A DNA stretch of 20,266 nucleotides from Candidatus Saccharimonadia bacterium (GTDB taxonomy: Bacteria > Patescibacteriota > Saccharimonadia > Saccharimonadales > Saccharimonadaceae). The stretch spans positions 1 to 20,266 of the forward strand of contig JALRDS010000003.1 of the NCBI GenBank assembly GCA_023259925.1, in the 5' to 3' direction. Of this stretch, positions 14,869-20,266 are shown one piece after another; positions within the stretch are counted from its first letter, which is position 1, and every line of letters starts with the position of its first letter. Position numbers and translations under genes: made by a program. The notes beneath the pieces were generated by a model. The model saw only the letters and a program-made list of their open reading frames with translations, did no database searches and was not told the origin of the DNA.

Positions 14869-17317
14869 CTAGTACTATAGTGCCTTTCTTCGCTTTAGCG
14901 GTCAATACAGTACCTGATTGATACTCGCCCGATAGTATACCGTCTGCAATCAGATGCTCTAGTTTATCTTGCATAGCCCGCCTGAGCGGCCGTGCGCCGT
15001 ACTTTTCGTCGTACCCCTCTTGCAAGATTGCCCGCTTTGCCGAGGCGGCCACCACCAAGTGAATCCCCTTGCGCACAAGGCGTTCATTTAATTCATCGAC
15101 TAGGTTGCTAAATATTTTTGTGACTTCTTTTTTCGTAAGTGCCCTAAATGTTACCAGTGCATCAAATCTGTTTATGAGCTCTGGACGCATCAGTTTTTTC
15201 AGTGCTGCTTCGGCATGTTTTGCGTTAGCTTGATGTTCAGATTCAAGTTCATCCTCATGCTGATTGGAGGCGCGAAATCCCAATGACGCTTCTTTCTGCA
15301 TAGCTTCAGCGCCAACATTACTCGTCAAAATAACTATGGTGTTAGAGAAATCCACTTTGCGCCCTTTAGCGTCTGTCAGTGTGCCGTCTTCTAATAGCTG
15401 CAGTAGTAGTTGCGACACATCCGGGTGACCTTTTTCGATCTCATCAAATAGCACTACGCTATATGGTTGACGACGAATCTTATCAGTAAGCTGACCGCCA
15501 TCATCATACCCAACATATCCTGCTGGCGCGCCGAGGAGGCGAGCTGTGTTGTGTCGCTCACCAAATTCGCTCATATCTATTTTTACGAGCGCTTCCTCAC
15601 TACCAAATACTTCTCGCGCCAGAACTTTTGCTAACTCTGTTTTTCCAACACCTGTCGGGCCCATGAATACAAAAGATCCGATTGGCCGCTTACCGCTTCC
15701 CACACCACTTCTTGAACGCCGTACCGCTTTAGCAACTTCCGTTACAGCTTCTTCTTGGCCAATAATGTACTTCGATAAGTGTTTTTCAAGTGAGCGTAGC
15801 AAGGTGGCCTCTGATTTTTGCAGTCGTTTCACGGGGATACCCGTCATTACAGCAATTGCATGCGCGACATGGTCCTCTGTTAGAGTAATCGGTCGCTTAT
15901 TCTCAAATTGCTCTTTCAACTCTTCGAGTTTTTCAGTTATCTGCACGGAACGTGTTTTATACAAAGCAGCACGCTCATAATCTTCCGCTGCTACAGCTTC
16001 ATCCATCTTTTCATTTAAATTTTTTAGCTGCCTGATATAATCACGTCGCTTACTTGGTTTGCCGCTATACTTCACCCGGGTGAGAGCTGCCGCTTCATCA
16101 ATTACATCAATTGCTTTATCGGGCATGTGCCTTTCAGATACATAGCGATCAGCCAAATAGACTGTTGACTCAATCACTTCATCGCTGATTGACACACCAT
16201 GGTGATCTTCGTAGTAAGAACGAAGGCCTTTCACGATTGCAATCGTATCTTTAACAGTTGGCTCTGGCACGATGATAGGCTGGAACCGCCGTTCAAGGGC
16301 ACTGTCTTTTTCAATATGTTTACGATACTCATCTAGCGTGGTGGCACCAATGAGGTGGAGTTCGCCACGAGCCAGCGCAGGTTTTAACATATTTGCAGCA
16401 TCGAGTGCACCTTCGGCTGCGCCAGCCCCTACTAGTAAATGAAGTTCATCTATAAAAACGATAATATTATTGGCATTCTTAAGTTCAGCAATGACTTTTT
16501 TCAAACGCTCTTCAAACTCACCGCGATATTTAGTGCCTGCAATCATTGCTGCAAGATCCAACTGAATAACACGCTGATCAAGTAGATGATCCGGGACATC
16601 TTCTTTTGCGATTCGCTGCGCCAGCCCTTCGACGATTGCAGTTTTTCCAACCCCTGGTTCACCCATAAGCACTGGGTTGTTCTTTGTTCGCCTACTCAAA
16701 ATAGTGATCAATCTTTCCTGCTGCGCGTCACGGCCAATGACTGGATCGAGCTTGCCAGCTCGGGCGCGAGCGGTTAAATCAGTTCCAAAGGTTTCTAATG
16801 CACCGCCGCGTTTTTGTTTTTTAACACGATCAGCTGTTGCGGCTCCACCCTCAAATGCATCAGTTTGCCGATCAAAAAAGTCCTCTAAATCGGATCGAAT
16901 ACTATGCACGTCAACATCAAGTTCATTCAGTAGCGTAGTGGCACGAGCCGTTTTTTGATTCAGTAAGCTGTAGAGGATGTGCTCTGTACCCAAGTGATCC
17001 TGATGAAATTCTTGCGCAACTTCCCACCCCATTTTAAGCGTTAGCTTGGCAGTCTCGCTCAGTGCTAGCGCGCCAGTGCTAATAATTATATTGCGAGGTG
17101 CCAGATTGAGAGCGAGTTCTGCGCGCTCAAGTGTGACATTAGCGTCTGCTAATATTTTAGCTCCAACGCTAGAACCTTGAGCTAGCACGCCAAGGAGTAA
17201 ATGCTCGGTGCCAATATATGAACTGCCATATCCACGTGCAATCGCGTTTGCATGCTGCAAACTTGTTTTGGCATTGTCAGTTAGCCGAGATACAAATTCT
17301 GCAAAATCATCTGCCAT
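14852..17317 (-). CDS. clpC: ATP-dependent Clp protease ATP-binding subunit ClpC
   Basis: An 821-residue Hsp100 unfoldase that feeds substrates to ClpP. It has a double Clp_N repeat (first about 140 residues), AAA domain 1 with Walker A GEPGVGKT (about 219-226) and Walker B VFIDEL (about 287-292), a UVR-like middle segment (AEDYERAALYKTRSVQ), and AAA domain 2 with Walker A GPTGVGKT (about 553-560) and Walker B VVLFDEIEK. A LGF tripeptide (ASLGFRAS, about 679-681) fits the ClpP-binding loop. The UVR-type middle domain marks it as ClpC rather than ClpB. The ATG at 17315-17317 is preferred; GGAGG lies 14 nt upstream, rather far. An in-frame TTG at 17338 would add 7 residues but would sit on the SD itself. 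It heads the operon to the PIN/TRAM gene and has a CIRCE operator upstream. Confidence 0.96.
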   Translation of the reverse strand: MADDFAEFVSRLTDNAKTSLQHANAIARGYGSSYIGTEHLLLGVLAQGSSVGAKILADANVTLERAELALNLAPRNIIISTGALALSETAKLTLKMGWEVAQEFHQDHLGTEHILYSLLNQKTARATTLLNELDVDVHSIRSDLEDFFDRQTDAFEGGAATADRVKKQKRGGALETFGTDLTARARAGKLDPVIGRDAQQERLITILSRRTKNNPVLMGEPGVGKTAIVEGLAQRIAKEDVPDHLLDQRVIQLDLAAMIAGTKYRGEFEERLKKVIAELKNANNIIVFIDELHLLVGAGAAEGALDAANMLKPALARGELHLIGATTLDEYRKHIEKDSALERRFQPIIVPEPTVKDTIAIVKGLRSYYEDHHGVSISDEVIESTVYLADRYVSERHMPDKAIDVIDEAAALTRVKYSGKPSKRRDYIRQLKNLNEKMDEAVAAEDYERAALYKTRSVQITEKLEELKEQFENKRPITLTEDHVAHAIAVMTGIPVKRLQKSEATLLRSLEKHLSKYIIGQEEAVTEVAKAVRRSRSGVGSGKRPIGSFVFMGPTGVGKTELAKVLAREVFGSEEALVKIDMSEFGERHNTARLLGAPAGYVGYDDGGQLTDKIRRQPYSVVLFDEIEKGHPDVSQLLLQLLEDGTLTDAKGRKVDFSNTIVILTSNVGAEAMQKEASLGFRASNQHEDELESEHQANAKHAEAALKKLMRPELINRFDALVTFRALTKKEVTKIFSNLVDELNERLVRKGIHLVVAASAKRAILQEGYDEKYGARPLRRAMQDKLEHLIADGILSGEYQSGTVLTAKAKKGTIVLDVTTE

Positions 17318-17386
17318 AGCTCTATTATCATCCTCCAATCAGTTATGCGCAAGCATTTCGTTTATGCTCACTGCAACACTATACTA

Positions 17387-17415
17387 AGTATATAAAAATA
17401 TTAGCACTCGTGCAA
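17387..17415 (-). promoter_or_regulatory. clpC promoter
   Basis: On the minus strand -35 TTGCAC (17410-17415) and -10 TATACT (17387-17392) are exactly 17 bp apart. The -35 box lies within the CIRCE operator, so bound HrcA would block RNA polymerase directly. The start would lie near 17380, giving a leader of about 63 nt. Confidence 0.7.
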
Positions 17416-17427
17416 TACGAGTGCTAA
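17401..17427. promoter_or_regulatory. CIRCE operator (HrcA binding site)
   Basis: TTAGCACTC-N9-GAGTGCTAA is a perfect match to the CIRCE consensus, the inverted repeat bound by the heat-shock repressor HrcA. It lies 83 bp upstream of the clpC ATG and overlaps the -35 box. Read in the nusA-to-clpC direction, the 10-bp stem with a 7-nt loop is followed by TATTTTT, so it may also slow or end transcription from nusA, whose stop is 45 bp upstream. Confidence 0.96.
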
Positions 17428-17471
17428 TATACTATCTATTCTTTCTATTCGATCTACCGCAGTTCCAATGA

Positions 17472-18596
17472 CTATTCTTCGTCAGGAGTGCTATTAACCG
17501 CGTCGAGCAGACTATCTTCAATATTTTTCTTTGCTTGCTTCGGTTCGACTTTCTTTGTAGCGGTTTCGATATCAAGTTCATAGCCAGTAAGCTTGCTTGC
17601 CAAACGGACATTTTGACCAGCCCGACCAATTGCAATTGATTGCTGATCTTCGGTCACGAACACTTTTGCTCGCTTACCTTCTTCATCAATTTCAACCTTC
17701 ACTACTTCAGCAGGACCAAGTGCACTACGAATAAATTCATCACTATCTTCACTAAATGGGATGATGTCAATTTTTTCTTGGTCACCGATTTCATTCATAA
17801 CCGCCTGCACACGAGTTCCGTGACCACCAACAAACGTACCAACCGGATCTACGCCTGGAACACTTGAGTAAACAGCGAGTTTTGTTCGTCGGCCAGCTTC
17901 ACGTGAGATTGATTTAATCTCAACCGCGCCCGTCTCCATCTCTGGAACTTCTTGGCGGAACAAGAACTCTACAAAAGCCTCATTGGCGCGGCTTAAAATC
18001 AATTGCGGCCCACGATTGTCGCGCTCGATATCTTTGATAAATACCTTCACCCGAGAACCAATGCTATAAAATTCACCTTGAATTTGCTCACTCTGTGGCA
18101 GTATACCAATTGCCTTGCCGAGCTCTACGCGCACAACACGTGGCTCAACACGTTGCACAACGCCGGTAACAATCGTACCGATTTTATCTTCATACTCTTC
18201 AAGCACTACTTCTCGCTCAGCTTCACGTAAACGTTGTAGCACTACCTGCTTAGCAGTTTGTGCGGCTACGCGACCGAAGGCTGTTACTTCGTAGCCTTCT
18301 TCAATTACGTCATCTAGTTGCGCATCGGCCTTCTTCTCTTTAGCCTCTTCTAGCGTCAACTCTGCAGCAGGGTTTTCAACGGTGTCAACTACTGTCCAGC
18401 GCACGAATACTTTTGCAGTACCTTCGTTTGTGTTCAACTCAGCACGCACATCCTGGTCACGCTCACCATTATCGCGGCGCCACGCGGCAGCAATTGCTTG
18501 CTCAATAACACTCATCACCGTTTCTTCTGGGAGGTTTTTCTCTTCAGCAATAGTGCGTACCGCTAGCATTAGTTGTTTTACGTTTAAATCTTCCAT
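17472..18596 (-). CDS. nusA: Transcription termination/antitermination factor NusA
   Basis: A 374-residue NusA, which binds RNA polymerase and modulates pausing, termination and antitermination. It has the N-terminal RNAP-binding domain (about 1-125), an S1 domain (about 130-200, with GTIVTGVVQRVEPRVVRVELG and GILPQSEQI), KH1 with GGHGTRVQAVMNEI (about 258-271) and KH2 with SIAIGRAGQNVRLASKLTG (about 325-343). It ends in a short acidic tail (EDSLLDAVNSTPDEE) and lacks the C-terminal acidic repeats of E. coli NusA, as is usual outside Proteobacteria. AAAGGA lies about 11 nt before the ATG. The usual neighbours rimP and infB are not adjacent here. Its leader contains an intrinsic terminator (18624-18647). 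Confidence 0.96.
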   Translation of the reverse strand: MEDLNVKQLMLAVRTIAEEKNLPEETVMSVIEQAIAAAWRRDNGERDQDVRAELNTNEGTAKVFVRWTVVDTVENPAAELTLEEAKEKKADAQLDDVIEEGYEVTAFGRVAAQTAKQVVLQRLREAEREVVLEEYEDKIGTIVTGVVQRVEPRVVRVELGKAIGILPQSEQIQGEFYSIGSRVKVFIKDIERDNRGPQLILSRANEAFVEFLFRQEVPEMETGAVEIKSISREAGRRTKLAVYSSVPGVDPVGTFVGGHGTRVQAVMNEIGDQEKIDIIPFSEDSDEFIRSALGPAEVVKVEIDEEGKRAKVFVTEDQQSIAIGRAGQNVRLASKLTGYELDIETATKKVEPKQAKKNIEDSLLDAVNSTPDEE

Positions 18597-18623
18597 GTAT
18601 ATTCACGTCCTTTCGTTTCTATG

Positions 18624-18647
18624 AAAAAATCCGACCTGTCGGCCGGA
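18624..18647 (-). terminator. nusA: Intrinsic terminator in the nusA leader
   Basis: On the minus strand TCCGGCC-GACA-GGTCGGA forms a 7-bp stem (one G-U pair) with a tetraloop, followed directly by TTTTTT. It lies 33 bp after the stop of the HNH nuclease gene and could end that transcript. It is also downstream of the best nusA promoter (-10 at 18661-18666) and only 27 bp before the nusA ATG, which leaves no room for another promoter. nusA transcripts should therefore read through it, which suggests attenuation. Confidence 0.75.
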
Positions 18648-18660
18648 ATGTACTAACGCA

Positions 18661-18689
18661 ATTATAGCACTCGCCGTAGCTACACGCAA
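18661..18689 (-). promoter_or_regulatory. nusA: nusA promoter
   Basis: On the minus strand -35 TTGCGT (18684-18689), a 17-bp spacer and a perfect -10 TATAAT (18661-18666) preceded by TGC, an extended -10. The -35 lies inside the end of the upstream HNH nuclease gene. Transcription would start near 18654, giving a leader of about 58 nt that contains the terminator hairpin. Confidence 0.7.
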
Positions 18690-19336
18690 GCACTAAGTAC
18701 CCTTGCCATGGCCGTCTGCTCGCTAGCAGTGACCCACAGTGCATACTTCTGCTTCACTTTGACCTGTCTATGGATATACTGACATCGAAACGATTTGTTA
18801 GAAGGCAACCATGATGCAGCATCGCTATCAGACTTTTGTTGATTTGCAGAGCCATCAACTGCCAATAAATTCAACGGATCGTTCGCAAACTGTACTCGTG
18901 TCTCAAACGATAGCTGCTGGGCACCCTTTTGCCATGCATCACTCAATGCTACAACATGATCAATCTGCACATCATCACTCGTTTGCTCACCCCGAGTGAA
19001 TTGTATAACACTGCCTGTATATGGATCGTGCAGTGTCCCTGATTGAACGTGGCACGCGTCATCGATTGCCACACTCTTTAAATCGCGGGCTAAAATTATA
19101 TTTCTTACATCGCAGCCACTGCGTATAGCCCAGCCGTCACCGAATTGCGCCCGAGAATATCCGGTTTTTGGAGCCCTCCCCTTTACATCGAGTGACGCAA
19201 GCTCTCCAGTTATAAGCACCTGATTGTTTTCAGATGATAACCCTAGCTCGTCTATCGGCTGACCCGAGAATACTAGCGCAGTCATAAGCAAAAGAACAAG
19301 CGATATGATGGTTCGGCGAAGCTTAAACGTTTTCAT
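18680..19336 (-). CDS. Exported HNH nuclease (DUF1524 / GmrSD C-terminal-like)
   Basis: A 218-residue protein with an N-terminal signal peptide or anchor (basic start, hydrophobic 10-24). The body matches secreted HNH nucleases related to the C-terminal domain of GmrSD: DPYTG (104-108), IDHVVALSDAW (125-135, with D126 and H127 as the general-base and metal region), ANDPLNLLAV (151-160), NQQKSD (165-170) and AASWLP (173-178). Cysteines C75, C95, C185 and C217 could form two disulfides, fitting an extracytoplasmic enzyme. Similar proteins are common in Actinobacteria. A role in degrading external DNA for nucleotides or uptake is an inference. The gene is divergent from the M1 aminopeptidase, with 39 bp between starts. 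Confidence 0.88.
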   Translation of the reverse strand: MKTFKLRRTIISLVLLLMTALVFSGQPIDELGLSSENNQVLITGELASLDVKGRAPKTGYSRAQFGDGWAIRSGCDVRNIILARDLKSVAIDDACHVQSGTLHDPYTGSVIQFTRGEQTSDDVQIDHVVALSDAWQKGAQQLSFETRVQFANDPLNLLAVDGSANQQKSDSDAASWLPSNKSFRCQYIHRQVKVKQKYALWVTASEQTAMARVLSACV

Positions 19337-19345
19337 ACACCTTCA

Positions 19346-19351
19346 AGTATA
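19346..19351 (-). promoter_or_regulatory. Candidate -10 box of the HNH nuclease gene
   Basis: On the minus strand TTCGGTATACTT contains TATACT, 9 bp before the nuclease ATG, with AAGG between. The start would be within a few bases of the ATG, so the transcript may be nearly leaderless. The -35 region is weak. The box lies inside an inverted repeat CCTTC-N9-GAAGG (19340-19358) shared with the divergent gene. Confidence 0.4.
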
Positions 19352-19363
19352 CCGAAGGCTTGA

Positions 19364-19369
19364 TATAAT
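19364..19369 (+). promoter_or_regulatory. -10 box of the M1 aminopeptidase gene
   Basis: A perfect TATAAT ends 6 bp before the ATG at 19376, so transcription would start at or next to the A of the start codon and the mRNA would be leaderless. AAGG lies just before the ATG but is too close for a normal SD. The -35 region (about 19341-19346) is weak. Confidence 0.5.
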
Positions 19370-19375
19370 AAGGTA

Positions 19376-20266
19376 ATGACTACTGTACGACGACTTATTG
19401 AATATTTTACACCAAACCACTACTCACTTTCGCTCACCATCGACCGTAAAGCACGTACATTCAACGGCACCGTCACTATAGAAGGCACACAACTTCAACA
19501 AGACTTCTATGTTCACACCAAAGATCTCACAATTACAGAGTGTGTCGTAAATGGCGTAACTACTGATTACACATTAGAAGAGAATGATGAGCTGCACATA
19601 AAGCCGACTGTGCTGATACATGGGCCGTTGACGGTGGTTCTTGGATTTAGCGGCATTATTACTGATCAAATGCACGGTATGTATCCATGCTACTTTAACC
19701 ATGACGGTATTAAAAAAGAGTTACTGGCCACCCAATTCGAGAGTCACCACGCCCGTGAGGTTTTCCCGTGTGTTGACGAACCTGAAGCTAAGGCGACATT
19801 CGACGTTGCACTCACCACAGAACAAGGCGTAACCGTGCTTGGCAATATGCCCGTGGCAGCACAAGTAAACCAAGACAACCTACAGGTGACAACTTTTGAT
19901 ACCACTCCACGCATGAGCACCTATCTGCTTGCTTGGGTTATCGGGGAAATGCATAGTAAGACAGCAACCACCAAGAGCGGTGTCGAGGTGAACATCTGGG
20001 CAACGCCCGCTCAACCACCGTCGAGCTTGGATTTTGCGCTCGATATCGCCACTCGCACAATCGACTTCTTTGACGAGTACTTCGGCGTACCATACCCTCT
20101 ACCAAAGGCCGATCACGTTGCATTACCAGACTTTTCATCTGGTGCGGCGCAAGTGAGTGTGTCAGTGGCGGCGGTCAACGACGCGCCGAGTTTCACGGCG
20201 GGCGGTAATCAGACGGTGCTGGAGGACTCGGGGCCGCAGACGGTGGCAAACTGGGCCAGGAGTATC
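19376..20266 (+). CDS. M1 family aminopeptidase, N-terminal part; 3' end replaced by foreign sequence
   Basis: The frame is open from the ATG to the window end (297 codons, no stop). Codons 1-257 are the N-terminal part of an M1 zinc aminopeptidase (PepN-like), which removes N-terminal residues from peptides. Visible are the start FTPNHYSLSLTIDRKARTFN, the conserved ATQFESHHAREVFPCVDEP (about 118-136) followed by KATFDV, the saddle-domain end STYLLAWVIGE, and PKADHVALPDFSSGA (243-257), which in the family runs directly into MENWG. Here the sequence instead becomes AQVSVSVAAVNDAPSF. The HExxH zinc site lies beyond the break and is not in the window. The start fits the family N-terminus; the gene is probably leaderless. 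Confidence 0.85.
   Translation, partial: MTTVRRLIEYFTPNHYSLSLTIDRKARTFNGTVTIEGTQLQQDFYVHTKDLTITECVVNGVTTDYTLEENDELHIKPTVLIHGPLTVVLGFSGIITDQMHGMYPCYFNHDGIKKELLATQFESHHAREVFPCVDEPEAKATFDVALTTEQGVTVLGNMPVAAQVNQDNLQVTTFDTTPRMSTYLLAWVIGEMHSKTATTKSGVEVNIWATPAQPPSSLDFALDIATRTIDFFDEYFGVPYPLPKADHVALPDFSSGAAQVSVSVAAVNDAPSFTAGGNQTVLEDSGPQTVANWARSI
20146..20266 (+). other. GC-rich foreign segment, probable assembly chimera
   Basis: From about 20146 the reading frame changes character: 31 of the 38 codons from 20153 end in G or C, unlike the AT-richer codons before. The translation (AVNDAPSF, then NQTVLEDSGPQTVANWA) matches the style of tandem cadherin-like/VCBS repeat regions of large surface proteins from other, GC-rich bacteria. 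It interrupts the M1 protein just before its GAMEN motif. It is best read as a misjoined fragment from another genome. Confidence 0.75.

Noticed and set aside
17318..17338. TTG at 17338 as the clpC start
   Set aside because: It would sit on the GGAGG that likely serves as ribosome binding site and adds a non-conserved 7-residue tail; the ATG at 17317 gives the usual ClpC N-terminus.
344..19336. UGA recoded as glycine, as in Gracilibacteria/SR1
   Set aside because: All genes reach normal family lengths with the standard code and no in-frame TGA is needed.
19376..20266. A genuine fusion of aminopeptidase and adhesin-type repeat
   Set aside because: The join falls inside the conserved GAMEN region, removes the catalytic zinc site, and coincides with an abrupt change in base composition.

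Overview
The window looks like a chromosomal stretch from a small-genome, host-associated bacterium of the Patescibacteria/CPR, most plausibly Candidatus Saccharibacteria (TM7). This is an inference from protein style, gene order and compact layout; no 16S rRNA or other decisive marker is present. It uses the standard code: TAA and TAG stops fit every gene, and TGA is never needed as a sense codon. Genes are tightly packed, often with 4-bp ATGA overlaps.

Layout, left to right. (1) 1-343: tRNA-Leu(CAG) on the minus strand with a terminator. Upstream of it lies a second, truncated copy of its 5' end carrying the better promoter. (2) 344-1957: a minus-strand FAD-linked oxidoreductase. (3) 2030-2300: tRNA-Leu(TAG) on the plus strand, again preceded by a promoter, a truncated copy of its own 5' end and a palindrome-rich spacer. 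(4) 2321-8820: a minus-strand operon tyrS, phosphohexomutase, recG, a zinc phospholipase C/nuclease-like protein and rsmD, with a promoter before tyrS and a terminator at the rsmD stop. (5) 8828-11587: a divergent plus-strand class A penicillin-binding protein. (6) 11596-17427: a minus-strand operon clpC, membrane-anchored HExxH protein, radA and PIN/TRAM protein, driven by a promoter whose -35 sits inside a perfect CIRCE (HrcA) operator. (7) 17472-18689: nusA with a clear promoter followed by an intrinsic terminator in its own leader. (8) 18680-19336: an exported HNH nuclease. (9) 19376-20145: the start of an M1 aminopeptidase, cut off at a GC-rich, unrelated sequence that runs to the window end and is most likely an assembly chimera.

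The genes cover core information processing (two leucine tRNAs, TyrRS, 16S rRNA methylation, NusA), DNA repair (RecG, RadA), envelope synthesis (PBP, sugar-phosphate mutase), proteolysis (ClpC, HExxH protein, M1 peptidase) and likely scavenging (exported nuclease, aminopeptidase). The clpC-X-radA-PIN/TRAM order resembles Firmicutes clpC-radA-disA-yacL, but HrcA/CIRCE appears to replace CtsR control and disA is absent.

The least ordinary parts are the two tRNA-Leu loci, where promoter and 5' tRNA fragment are separated from the intact gene in the same way twice; the nusA leader terminator; the HExxH protein; and the chimeric right end.
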